A stretch of DNA of 64,000 bases from Epilithonimonas zeae. GTDB lineage: Bacteria; Bacteroidota; Bacteroidia; Flavobacteriales; Weeksellaceae. Below, in pieces: positions 6,335 through 14,636 of this stretch (the first letter of the stretch is position 1; every line of letters starts with the position of its first letter). The DNA is taken from positions 2,604,001-2,668,000 of the forward strand of contig NZ_CP075338.1 of the NCBI RefSeq assembly GCF_023278365.1. Direction: 5' to 3'. A program made the translations under genes and the position numbers. The notes beneath the pieces are model-generated. The model searched no databases, was not told where the DNA came from, and saw only the letters and a program-made list of their open reading frames with translations.

Positions 6335-8941
6335 ATGAATGAAGAAGAAAAATTAAAAAATCCAAATTGGAAAAAGTGGGGACCTTACGTGAGCCACCGT
6401 CAATGGGGAAATGTACGTGAAGATTACAGTACCAACGGTGATGCTTGGGGATTTACCGGTCACGATACAGCGGAAGCGTGGACTTACCGCTGGGCTGAGG
6501 AAGGCATCGCAGGAATCTCGGATGAGAAGCAACAGATGTGTTTTGCACTTTCTTTTTGGAATAAAAACGATTGCAGAGTCAAGGAACGTTTTTTCGGACT
6601 GAGCAATTATCAGGGAAATCACGGCGAAGATATCAAGGAGATTTTTTATTATCTGGACAATACGCCGTCTCATAGCTATATGAAGATGGTTTACAAATAC
6701 CCCATCAATGCATTTCCGTACGATGACCTCATCAATACGAATGCGCAGCGCTCCAATAAAGATCCCGAATACGAAATCATTGATACAGGAATCTTTGATA
6801 ACGATGAATATTTTGACATTTTCATTGAATATGCAAAAGCTGGCGAGGATGATTTTTTAATCAGAATTGATGTTCATAACAGAAGCAATCAACCCGCTCC
6901 AATAGTAGTATTGCCAACACTGTGGTATAGAAATAACTGGATGTGGGGTTATAATGATTACAAAGCGAAACTTGGCTTTTCTAAGCCGGGCGAAATTGAT
7001 GTTCATCACGATAGTCTGAGCATCAAAAAATTATATTCCAGAAACAGAAATGTGGATGCTTTGTTTTGTGAGAATGAAACGAATAGAGCAAGGTTATTCA
7101 ATCTTCCGAAAACAGAAGGTTTTTTCAAAGATGGAATCAATCAATATATTACAAAAGGTTTAGATACTATTAATCCATCTAAAACCGGAACAAAAGCGTC
7201 TCTTCATTGTGAAGAAATCATAGAAGCAAATAGCAACAAGGTTTTCGAATTCCGATTGTCACCTCATATTATGGATGATGCGTTTTGGGATTTCGATGAA
7301 ATCGTTTCGAGACGAAAGCAGGAAGCCGACGAGTTCTATGCGAATATCCAAAAAGATATTGAAAATGAGGATGAGAAGAATGTCCAGAGACAAGCGTTTG
7401 CGGGTTTGCTTTGGAACAAACAATTCTATCATTACAATATCGGGAAATGGCTAAAAGGTGACCCTAATTTTCCAATCCAAAGAAAAGGTTTTGTACGAAA
7501 CAGCAACTGGGAACATCTTCATAACAAAGATATTATCTCGATGCCCGACAAATGGGAATATCCTTGGTATGCGACTTGGGATTTGGCGTTCCATTGTGTG
7601 AGTTTTTCTGTAATTGACTCAGAATTCGCTAAGAATCAATTGATTACTTTGACGAAAGAATGGTATATGCATCCGAACGGACAAGTTCCGGCTTACGAAT
7701 GGAATTTTGACGATGTTAATCCGCCGGTTCACGCCTGGGCAACTTTCCGAGTTTTCAAAATCGATGAAAAAAACAATGGAAAACCTGACTTGGCTTTCCT
7801 TGAAAGGGTTTTCCAAAAATTACTACTGAATTTCACCTGGTGGGTTAACCGAAAAGATTACAACGGGAAAAATCTTTTTGGAGGCGGATTCCTTGGTCTG
7901 GATAACATTGGAGCGTTCGATAGGAATATGGAATTCAATGAAGGTGAACATCTCGAACAGGCCGACGGAACCAGCTGGATGGCAATGTACGCCCTGAATA
8001 TGATGCGTATCGCAATGGAACTTGCGACTTACAATCCGGTTTATGAAGATATGGCGATTAAATTCTTTGAGCATTATCTTTATATCGCCGAAGCAATGGA
8101 AAACATTGGGGAAGACAAGCAAGGACTTTGGAATGAAGAGGACGGATTTTTCTACGATTTGCTCCAATTGTCTAACGGCGACAGTGTGAATCTGAAACTG
8201 AGAAGTATTGTTGGACTGATTCCGATGTTTGCCGTAGAAGTGGTGGAACATAGTATGTTGGAAAAACTTCCGGAATTCAAGAAAAGAATGGAATGGGTTC
8301 TGAAAAATAAACAGGATTTGACCAAATTGGTTTCTCAATGGTATGTTGAAGGCGAAGGCAACAAACATCTTTTAAGTATTCTAAGAAAAACAAGATTAGC
8401 GAAAGTTCTGACCAGATTGGTGGACGAATCTGAATTCTTGAGTGATTACGGAATCCGTGCGATGTCTAAAGTTTATGAGGAAAATCCTTTCAGATTTACC
8501 GTTCACGACCAAGAACACGTAGTTTATTACACGCCTGCAGAAAGTGATAGCCGCATGTTTGGTGGCAACAGTAACTGGCGCGGACCAATTTGGTTTCCGA
8601 TTAATTTCCTGATTGTAGAAAGTCTGCAACGTTTTCATTTCTTTTTTGGCGATGCTTTGACGATTGAATATCCAAAAGGAAGTGGTGTTCAGAAGAATCT
8701 GGAAGAAGTTTCAAAAGATATCAGCGACAGACTTTGTAATATTTTTCTGAAAGACGAAAACGGAAACAGAGCCTTCAATGGTGGTGTAGAGAAATTTAAC
8801 CAAGACCCGCATTTCAAAGATTATATTATGTTCTTCGAATATTTCCACGGTGACAATGGTCGCGGTGTCGGCGCTTCCCATCAAACCGGATGGACTTCTA
8901 CGGTGGCGAAGTTGATTCAGCCGAGACTTTCTAGTCGATAA
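6335..8941 (+). CDS. GH63-like glucosidase (MGH1-type (alpha/alpha)6 barrel)
   Basis: The 868-residue protein has no signal peptide and should be cytoplasmic. The N-terminal third (WGPYVSHRQWGNVREDYS near 14-31, then YRWAEEGIAGISD) and the C-terminal barrel match bacterial proteins annotated as glucosidases related to mannosyl-oligosaccharide glucosidase (GH63). The segment YPWYATWDLAFH holds Asp416, the likely general acid position; later motifs are ADGTSWMAMYALNMMRIA and NWRGPIWFPINFL. The expected activity is hydrolysis of alpha-glucosidic bonds; the true substrate is unknown. The gene follows an SDR similar to glucose dehydrogenase, a pairing that suggests shared sugar catabolism. Length is normal for the family and the frame is intact. 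Confidence 0.85.
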   Translation: MNEEEKLKNPNWKKWGPYVSHRQWGNVREDYSTNGDAWGFTGHDTAEAWTYRWAEEGIAGISDEKQQMCFALSFWNKNDCRVKERFFGLSNYQGNHGEDIKEIFYYLDNTPSHSYMKMVYKYPINAFPYDDLINTNAQRSNKDPEYEIIDTGIFDNDEYFDIFIEYAKAGEDDFLIRIDVHNRSNQPAPIVVLPTLWYRNNWMWGYNDYKAKLGFSKPGEIDVHHDSLSIKKLYSRNRNVDALFCENETNRARLFNLPKTEGFFKDGINQYITKGLDTINPSKTGTKASLHCEEIIEANSNKVFEFRLSPHIMDDAFWDFDEIVSRRKQEADEFYANIQKDIENEDEKNVQRQAFAGLLWNKQFYHYNIGKWLKGDPNFPIQRKGFVRNSNWEHLHNKDIISMPDKWEYPWYATWDLAFHCVSFSVIDSEFAKNQLITLTKEWYMHPNGQVPAYEWNFDDVNPPVHAWATFRVFKIDEKNNGKPDLAFLERVFQKLLLNFTWWVNRKDYNGKNLFGGGFLGLDNIGAFDRNMEFNEGEHLEQADGTSWMAMYALNMMRIAMELATYNPVYEDMAIKFFEHYLYIAEAMENIGEDKQGLWNEEDGFFYDLLQLSNGDSVNLKLRSIVGLIPMFAVEVVEHSMLEKLPEFKKRMEWVLKNKQDLTKLVSQWYVEGEGNKHLLSILRKTRLAKVLTRLVDESEFLSDYGIRAMSKVYEENPFRFTVHDQEHVVYYTPAESDSRMFGGNSNWRGPIWFPINFLIVESLQRFHFFFGDALTIEYPKGSGVQKNLEEVSKDISDRLCNIFLKDENGNRAFNGGVEKFNQDPHFKDYIMFFEYFHGDNGRGVGASHQTGWTSTVAKLIQPRLSSR

Positions 8942-8946
8942 AATAA

Positions 8947-8973
8947 AAACCTTATCAAAATCGGATAAGGTTT
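8947..8973. terminator. Bidirectional terminator between glucosidase and osmC-like genes
   Basis: AAACCTTATC (8947-8956) pairs with GATAAGGTTT (8964-8973) around a 7-nt loop. A T-run follows on the plus strand and an A-run precedes it, so it can serve both convergent genes. Confidence 0.85.
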
Positions 8974-8979
8974 TTTCAT

Positions 8980-9402
8980 TTATTCTACAACTTGTCCATT
9001 GACGCTGACTTCATAAGTGATTTCAACATTTGGCTCAAGCGTTTTTGAAACAGAACAATATTTTTCAAAAGATAATTCTGCTGCTTTTTTTGCTTTTTTT
9101 GGATCGATTTCACCTTCTAGGAAAAATTTCACTTTGATAGATTTGAAAGGCTTTGCTTCATCTACCTGAACTCTTTCGCCTTCTACTTCCGCTTTGAAAT
9201 CTGTAATCGTCTGACGTTGTTTTTTCAAAATCGAAACCACATCTATTCCGCTACAACCGGCAACCGCCATCAAAACAGATTGCATTGGAGAAACTCCTTT
9301 TGCATTTGGTAAAGTCGTATTGTCTAATAAAATAGAATTTCCTTGTTCGTTGGAACATTCAAACAAAAAATCATCATTGATTCTATTAAGTGTAATTTTC
9401 AT
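8980..9402 (-). CDS. OsmC family peroxiredoxin-like protein
   Basis: The 140-residue protein matches the OsmC/Ohr fold. The two conserved cysteines are visible: Cys50 in VAGCSGID and Cys116 in FEKYCSVSKTL. The intervening VKFFLEG strand and the C-terminal TYEVSVNG strand fit the family. Members reduce organic or fatty-acid hydroperoxides through this thiol pair. The gene is a single unit convergent with the glucosidase and divergent from a small secreted protein. The precise subfamily (OsmC versus YhfA-like) is not settled by sequence. Confidence 0.85.
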   Translation of the reverse strand: MKITLNRINDDFLFECSNEQGNSILLDNTTLPNAKGVSPMQSVLMAVAGCSGIDVVSILKKQRQTITDFKAEVEGERVQVDEAKPFKSIKVKFFLEGEIDPKKAKKAAELSFEKYCSVSKTLEPNVEITYEVSVNGQVVE

Positions 9403-9418
9403 TATGTTAAATTAAAAT

Positions 9419-9426
9419 CAAAATTA
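9419..9426 (-). promoter_or_regulatory. -7 box of the osmC-like gene
   Basis: TAATTTTG on the minus strand is a perfect TAnnTTTG match 16 nt upstream of the ATG; the -33 box is not clear. Confidence 0.4.
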
Positions 9427-9470
9427 CAAAATCATAAAACAGCATCGGTTAATTTCATTCGCTATTTTAA

Positions 9471-9478
9471 TATATTTG
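9471..9478 (+). promoter_or_regulatory. -7 box of the small secreted protein gene
   Basis: TATATTTG is a perfect TAnnTTTG match 22 nt before the ATG at 9501. Confidence 0.5.
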
Positions 9479-9500
9479 ACAAAACTTTTAATCCTATAAA

Positions 9501-9911
9501 ATGAGAGCTTTCTTATTGATAATTGCTTTATTGAGTAGCAATGTCGCTTTTTCACAATCCGAAGCAACCAAAACATCAACATTAGCAGATTCCAAAGCAG
9601 AATTTCCTGGCGGACAAGAAGCCTTCCGAAAAGAATTTATGAAAATGGTTCACGCTTATGTTGATATTACGGCTTACGCTGTGAACGGAAAATTTTCTTT
9701 TATCATTACGATTGACGAAAAAGGGAAAATGAGCGAGATGAAAATCTATCCAAAAGTCAGAAACGATGAAGAATTCAAACAGGATATGAATTTTGCGATG
9801 AAACGTATTAAGAAAAAATGGAAACCCGCAATCACAAATGGCGTTCCTGTAAGCTCTAATATTATTTTTGATATCAATTTCACCTCAGAACATTCTGATG
9901 AGGAATTTTAA
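9501..9911 (+). CDS. Secreted protein with TonB C-terminal-like domain
   Basis: The 136-residue protein begins with a clear signal peptide (LLIIALLSSNVAFSQ, cleavage near residue 19). The mature part has FPGGQEAFRKEF, a central strand FSFIITIDEKGKM, and a late WKPAITNGVPV segment. These follow the layout of the TonB C-terminal domain in Bacteroidetes energy transducers (FPGG, then a DG/EKG turn, then W-P-A-nG-PV). It lacks the transmembrane helix and proline-rich linker of a working TonB, so it is probably a free periplasmic or outer-membrane-associated domain. Function unknown. It stands alone between divergent and co-directional neighbours. Confidence 0.7.
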   Translation: MRAFLLIIALLSSNVAFSQSEATKTSTLADSKAEFPGGQEAFRKEFMKMVHAYVDITAYAVNGKFSFIITIDEKGKMSEMKIYPKVRNDEEFKQDMNFAMKRIKKKWKPAITNGVPVSSNIIFDINFTSEHSDEEF

Positions 9912-9975
9912 TTTTTTGACATCAATAGAATTAATCTGTTTATATTATTGACTGCCATTCTGTCACAATATTTTG

Positions 9976-9983
9976 TATCTTTG
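9976..9983 (+). promoter_or_regulatory. Promoter -7 box upstream of miaB
   Basis: TATCTTTG matches TAnnTTTG exactly and is followed by an 81-nt leader. That leader includes an 8-bp inverted repeat, AAAGCTCA (10014-10021) with TGAGCTTT (10044-10051), which could fold ahead of the GTG start. Confidence 0.6.
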
Positions 9984-10064
9984 CAGACTTAAACAGTTCA
10001 AAGTTTTAGGTTCAAAGCTCATTTAGCATTGGATTTTAAATACTGAGCTTTAAATATATATGTA

Positions 10065-11501
10065 GTGCAGGAAAAATATATAGACGAGACCAAACAAGGA
10101 GAAGCCTTCGCCATAGCAGAAAGACCAGAAAATGGTAAAAAACTGTTTTTGGAAAGTTATGGTTGCCAGATGAATTTCTCTGATTCCGAGATTGTTGCAT
10201 CCATTCTCAACGAGCAAGGTTATAACACGACTCTGAAACAGGAAGAGGCAGATTTGATTTTGCTTAACACTTGTTCTATCCGTGAGAAAGCAGAGCAGAC
10301 GGTTCGTATGCGTCTCGCTCAATTCAAAAATCTTAAAAAAGAAAAACCCAATCTTACTGTTGGTGTTCTTGGCTGTATGGCTGAGCGACTGAAAACCAAA
10401 TTCTTAGAAGAAGAACAATTGGTTGACTTGGTTGTTGGACCGGATGCTTACAGAGATCTTCCAAATCTTTTGAAAGAAACCGATGACGGAAGAGACGCCA
10501 TCAACGTAATTCTTTCAAAAGAAGAAACTTACGCAGACATCAACCCTGTTCGTCTTGGCGGAAATGGTGTTACAGCTTTTGTTACGATTACAAGAGGTTG
10601 TGATAATATGTGTACTTTCTGTGTCGTGCCTTTTACAAGAGGAAGGGAAAGAAGCCGCGACCCACATTCTATCATAGAGGAATGTCTTGACCTTTGGAAT
10701 AATGGCTACAAAGAAATCACACTTCTTGGACAAAATGTTGACTCTTATCTTTGGTACGGCGGCGGACCTAAGAAAGACTTCGCAAAAGCAACTGAAATGC
10801 AAAAATTAACTGCGGTAAATTTTGCACAATTGATGGAAATGGTTGCAACTGCAGTTCCGAATATGAGAATAAGATTCTCAACTTCTAATCCTCAGGATAT
10901 GAGCTTGGATGTTTTCCGAGTGATGGCAAAATACAATAACATTTGCAAATATGTTCACCTTCCTGTTCAAAGTGGAAGTGACAGAATTCTTGATTTGATG
11001 AATCGTCAGCACACACGCCAGGAATATTTGGACTTAATTAAAAAGGCTAAAGAAATTGTTCCGGACATTTCTTTTTCACAAGATATGATTGTCGGATTCT
11101 GTACGGAAACTGAGGAAGACCATCAAGATACATTATCATTAATGAGAGAAGTGGAATACGATTACGGATATATGTTCGCTTATTCTGAAAGACCTGGAAC
11201 GCCTGCTCACAAAAAGATGGAAGACGATATTCCTGCAGATGTTAAACAAAGACGTTTGGCAGAAGTGATTGCTCTACAAGGTGAATTATCCAAAAAGAGA
11301 ATGGCTTCTTACGTTGGAAGAGTTCACGAAATTTTGATTGAAGGCATTTCCAAAAAGAATAAAACCCAATGGAAAGGAAGAAATTCTCAGAATGCGGTTT
11401 GTGTTTTCGATATGTTGGAAGGACAAAAAATTGGTGACATTGTTTCAGTTTTCGTTCACGGGAATACGCAAGGAACACTTTTGGGGGAAACAGTTTCGTA
11501 A
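10065..11501 (+). CDS. miaB: tRNA-2-methylthio-N6-dimethylallyladenosine synthase
   Basis: The 478-residue methylthiotransferase adds the 2-methylthio group to i6A37 in tRNAs, using two [4Fe-4S] clusters. The UPF0004 domain holds Cys34 (GCQMN), Cys70 ([10 protein letters not shown]) and Cys104 (GCMAERL). The radical-SAM motif is Cys179-x3-Cys183-x2-Cys186 in [22 protein letters not shown]-terminal TRAM-like domain follows, with [11 protein letters not shown] near 425-435. The start appears to be GTG at 10065. In many Bacteroidetes miaB directly precedes the sigma-54 activator and lptE; here four accessory genes lie between them. Confidence 0.95.
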   Translation: MQEKYIDETKQGEAFAIAERPENGKKLFLESYGCQMNFSDSEIVASILNEQGYNTTLKQEEADLILLNTCSIREKAEQTVRMRLAQFKNLKKEKPNLTVGVLGCMAERLKTKFLEEEQLVDLVVGPDAYRDLPNLLKETDDGRDAINVILSKEETYADINPVRLGGNGVTAFVTITRGCDNMCTFCVVPFTRGRERSRDPHSIIEECLDLWNNGYKEITLLGQNVDSYLWYGGGPKKDFAKATEMQKLTAVNFAQLMEMVATAVPNMRIRFSTSNPQDMSLDVFRVMAKYNNICKYVHLPVQSGSDRILDLMNRQHTRQEYLDLIKKAKEIVPDISFSQDMIVGFCTETEEDHQDTLSLMREVEYDYGYMFAYSERPGTPAHKKMEDDIPADVKQRRLAEVIALQGELSKKRMASYVGRVHEILIEGISKKNKTQWKGRNSQNAVCVFDMLEGQKIGDIVSVFVHGNTQGTLLGETVS

Positions 11502-11516
11502 ATTCATCAAGCACAA

Positions 11517-12755
11517 ATGAAAAAACAGATTCTTATTATTTTTCTTCTACTTTCTTTGGGGATTTCTGCCCAAATGGATAAAGAGAAGTGGACTGAAGAT
11601 ATAAAATATCTGCAAAGTAATCTGACCAATAAACATTACAATCTTTTTGCACTCCGTTCGGAAGCGGATTTCACGAAAGACATTAATAATATCATTTCTA
11701 AAACGGATGAACTTAGTGATTTCCAAATCGCATTGAAACTACAACAAGCGCTTGCAAAACAAGGCGACACACACACCAATTTATCATTAAAAAAGTTCAT
11801 CGATAAAAATCAAGTTTTGCCATTGAGCTCTTATTTCTATGGCAATGACTTGTATGTTACCTTGACCAATTCTGAAAACAAAGAATTATTAGGTGGAAAG
11901 ATTTTAGCCATTAATGGTTTTGATATTAAAACAATAACAGACAGCTTATCTACTTTGTTCCCAAATGAAAATTTGGGTATTTTCAGAACCCGAATTCCTG
12001 AGATTTTGCCTTTTAATCAAGCTCTCAAGAATTTTGGTTTTTCTAAGACTGATGATGTAAAGATAAAATATGAAAAGGATGGAAAAATATCAGAGAAAAC
12101 AGTTATTCCATCGGTTATAACCAAAGAAAACAGAGTAAAGATCACTCTAAAAGCGTTGACTTTTCCACAGGAAAACAAGCGTAAATATTTCGAGAAAAAA
12201 TATTTTGACCAAGAGAAAATCCTATACATTCTTTACAATGTTTGCACGACCAACGAAAAAAATAATCCAGCTTCTGATAATCCTTTAAATTTTGGAGAAT
12301 TTGAGGATTCAGTTTTCAAAATTATCAAGGACAATAAAGTTGACAAGTTGATTTTCGATATGCGATATAATGGTGGTGGAAGTTCCAAACAAGGCAGAGA
12401 ATTTGTTGAAAAGCTTGCAGCCAATAAAGAAATCAATAAAAAAGGTCATCTTTTTGTCGTTTTAGGGCGTGATACTTTTTCTTCCGCAATCCTGAATGCC
12501 TCAGATTTTCAAGACGAAACCAAAGCTATATTTGTGGGAGAAGAAACATCCGGAAAGCCTAATCATTATGGGGAACTTCAGAGTCTTGAGTTACCTAATT
12601 CAAAATTAAAATTGACCTATTCCACATTTTATTTCGTAAGAACTAAAAAGAAAAACGTCAATACTATAAAACCAGATTATCTGGTAGAAACATCTTTTAA
12701 TGATTATGTTAATGGCATAGACCCCGTTTTTGAATTTATAAAAAATTATCATTGA
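11517..12755 (+). CDS. Secreted S41-family peptidase
   Basis: The 412-residue protein starts with a signal peptide (IIFLLLSLGISAQ, cleavage near residue 19). The C-terminal half is an S41 (tail-specific protease-like) domain: DKLIFDMRYNGGGSSKQG, then GRDTFSSAIL with the probable nucleophile Ser322, then GEETSGKPNHYGE. The N-terminal part is helical, and a PDZ-like segment (LGGKILAINGFDI) lies near 122-134. It acts in the periplasm or outside the cell; the substrate is unknown. The gene starts 15 nt after miaB, and its stop shares one base with the next ATG (TGATG), so it is probably co-transcribed with both. Confidence 0.82.
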   Translation: MKKQILIIFLLLSLGISAQMDKEKWTEDIKYLQSNLTNKHYNLFALRSEADFTKDINNIISKTDELSDFQIALKLQQALAKQGDTHTNLSLKKFIDKNQVLPLSSYFYGNDLYVTLTNSENKELLGGKILAINGFDIKTITDSLSTLFPNENLGIFRTRIPEILPFNQALKNFGFSKTDDVKIKYEKDGKISEKTVIPSVITKENRVKITLKALTFPQENKRKYFEKKYFDQEKILYILYNVCTTNEKNNPASDNPLNFGEFEDSVFKIIKDNKVDKLIFDMRYNGGGSSKQGREFVEKLAANKEINKKGHLFVVLGRDTFSSAILNASDFQDETKAIFVGEETSGKPNHYGELQSLELPNSKLKLTYSTFYFVRTKKKNVNTIKPDYLVETSFNDYVNGIDPVFEFIKNYH

Positions 12756-13285
12756 TGAGTGTTCAACGACAATTATTTGACGAAATCTCCCAATTATTAG
12801 AATTGGCAAGAAAACGTGTTGTGACCAGCGTAAATCAAACGATGGTCATTACCTATTTCGAGATTGGAAGAATGATTGTAGAAGATGAGCAAAATGGAGA
12901 AAATCGTGCAGAATACGGAAAAGCGATTTTAAAAGATTTGTCTTTGCATCTGACAGAGAGATTCGGGAAAGGTTTTTCTCAAAGAAATTTGGAGCAAATG
13001 AGACAATTCTATTTGTCTTATTCAATTCCGCAAACACCTTCTGCGCAATTGAAAATTTCAACGAATACAAATCCGCAGACAGTGTCTGCGGAATTACAAA
13101 AACCTAATAATCAATCTTTTGAAATTTCAGAAACAACTTCCCGAAATTTTTCTTCAAAATTAAATCTTTCTTGGTCTCATTATCTAAAATTAATGAGAAT
13201 CAAAGATTTAAATGAGAGGAAATTCTACGAAATCGAGGCATATAAAAATAATTGGAGCTTACGAGAATTACAAAGACAATATTGA
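12755..13285 (+). pseudogene. DUF1016 (YhcG-type) N-terminal domain, truncated; nuclease domain missing
   Basis: The 176-residue frame matches the N-terminal helical DUF1016 domain: TYFEIGRMIVEDEQNGENRAEYGKAIL near 28-54 (quoted in part), SLHLTERFGKGFSQRNL, then LSWSHYLKLMRI. It stops just after SLRELQRQY, where complete members continue into a PD-(D/E)XK nuclease domain of about 150 residues. None of that domain is found in the next frames; a lipoprotein gene starts on the stop codon itself. This suggests a deletion fused the remnant to its neighbour. The ATG at 12755 is preferred over an adjacent TTG. The variable linker contains two palindromic 27-nt units. The remnant could still be expressed as a DNA- or RNA-binding fragment. 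Confidence 0.75.
13024..13095. repeat. Two in-frame palindromic 27-nt units inside the DUF1016 gene
   Basis: Unit 1 (13024-13050) and unit 2 (13069-13095) agree at 21 of 27 positions and start 45 nt apart. Each is an inverted repeat; unit 2 contains the perfect CCGCAGACA-G-TGTCTGCGG. They encode matching nonapeptides, IPQTPSAQL and NPQTVSAEL, in the linker between the two DUF1016 helical parts. Confidence 0.8.
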
Positions 13286-13797
13286 TGTTGAAAATTTTCT
13301 ACATATTATTTCTTCTACCTGTATTTTTCAGTTGCCAATCTGGGAAAAGTGTAACCATATATCCGAATAAAGTTGGGAATATTGTTTTTGATAAAAACAT
13401 AGACAGTCCGGATTTCAAAAGATGTATGGACAAAGATTATGGAATCCAGTATTATAGTGTCAACGATTCAAACGGTCTTCTATACAAAGGCGAAAAATTT
13501 GCAATCATTCAGGAATTAGAAAAATTAAATTTGTCTTCTTCAAAAAAAACAAATGGCTACATCACAATCCGCTTTGTAGTTAATTGTGAAGGAAAAACAG
13601 GATTTTTCCGTGTTCAGCAGATGAATGATAATTATTTGGAAGAAAATTGGGACAAGGACTTTTCCGTGAAGCTTTTAAACTTCACCAAGTCTTTAAATGG
13701 TTGGATTGCCAAAGAAAGTCGAGGAACAAAATTAGATTATTACCAATATTTAACCTACAAAATTACCGATGGAAAGGTTTCAGAAATATTACCTTAG
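13285..13797 (+). CDS. Small putative lipoprotein of unknown function
   Basis: The 170-residue protein starts at ATG 13285, which overlaps the stop of the preceding remnant by one base; an upstream in-frame ATG at 13252 would spoil the signal peptide. The signal peptide MLKIFYILFLLPVFFSC ends in a lipobox with Cys17, so it should be a lipid-anchored envelope protein. The middle contains TNGYITIRFVVNCEGKTGFFRVQQ, reminiscent of the TonB C-terminal-type beta strands seen in Bacteroidetes secreted proteins, but the match is weak. The last 29 nt overlap the next gene. Confidence 0.65.
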   Translation: MLKIFYILFLLPVFFSCQSGKSVTIYPNKVGNIVFDKNIDSPDFKRCMDKDYGIQYYSVNDSNGLLYKGEKFAIIQELEKLNLSSSKKTNGYITIRFVVNCEGKTGFFRVQQMNDNYLEENWDKDFSVKLLNFTKSLNGWIAKESRGTKLDYYQYLTYKITDGKVSEILP

Positions 13798-14569
13798 TTT
13801 AATTTTCCTTGCGATATATTCACAAATTTCCGCACAGGCTAATTGCAGTGTTTTCAAAGAAGAAAATTGCAGGAAAGCTTGCGAAATTTCTAATCAGGCC
13901 AGTGAATATCAAGGTCTTTCTTTGTCGCAATTAGCATTTGACAAAGCCATAGAAATTTGTCCAACTTACGATAATGCTTATTTTGAAAAAGCTGTTCCTT
14001 ATCTCAAAAATGGGGATTTTGTTACTTGGAAAGTTCTGATTGACAAAGCAGTTGAACTTAACCCTAAAGAACATTTGGGATATCGTGCTTGGTGTAGATA
14101 TCAGTTTCTGAGAGATTACAAAGGTGCAATTGAAGATGTTGAAGCTTTAGAAAAAATCTATCCAACTGGATATTTGGGATATTCTGCCAACGGCGATTAC
14201 GAATTGCATATTGCAAAAGCGATTTGCTACTCAGCGATCGGACAAAAAGAGAAAGCGGTTTCTATCATAGAAAATCAGCTGGCAAAAAAAGACCATAATG
14301 TTGGACTATATGACCATTATCAATTAGGCGTCACTTATTTTGAATTAAATCAATACGACAAAGCCTTAGAAAATTTTGAAAAACAAAGCAAAGTTTACGA
14401 TTTTGCAGAAAATATATATTTTAGAGCTAAGGTTTCTAAAATCAGGAACAAAGATTATTTGGATTTGAAAAGTTTAGCCCAGAAGTCTTACGACGAAGGA
14501 AAAATAATGTTGGAAGGCTATACGCATCATTTCAACAAAGTTTACAGAAAGCAGATTGCCGAACTGTAA
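13769..14569 (+). CDS. Secreted TPR-repeat protein
   Basis: The 266-residue protein has a signal peptide ending near SQISAQA (about residue 23) and a cysteine-rich mature start (NCSVFKEENCRKACE). Tetratricopeptide-like helices follow: LAFDKAIEICPTYDNAYFEKA near 57-77 (quoted partly), GAIEDVEALEKIYP, and a typical TPR YQLGVTYFELNQYDKALENF near 190-209. It probably mediates protein contacts in the periplasm. It overlaps the lipoprotein gene by 29 nt, which indicates co-translation, and ends the accessory run inserted after miaB. No enzymatic motif is visible. Confidence 0.72.
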   Translation: MERFQKYYLSLIFLAIYSQISAQANCSVFKEENCRKACEISNQASEYQGLSLSQLAFDKAIEICPTYDNAYFEKAVPYLKNGDFVTWKVLIDKAVELNPKEHLGYRAWCRYQFLRDYKGAIEDVEALEKIYPTGYLGYSANGDYELHIAKAICYSAIGQKEKAVSIIENQLAKKDHNVGLYDHYQLGVTYFELNQYDKALENFEKQSKVYDFAENIYFRAKVSKIRNKDYLDLKSLAQKSYDEGKIMLEGYTHHFNKVYRKQIAEL

Positions 14570-14636
14570 ATTAATTTAAAATCAAAATCCAAAAATCTCC
14601 GATTCAAAATAAAAATCGGACAAAAAAATTAAAAAA

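Noticed and set aside
13252-13797. Frameshifted continuation of the DUF1016 nuclease domain
   Set aside because: The downstream frame reads as a signal-peptide lipoprotein with no nuclease motifs, so a simple frameshift does not explain the missing domain.
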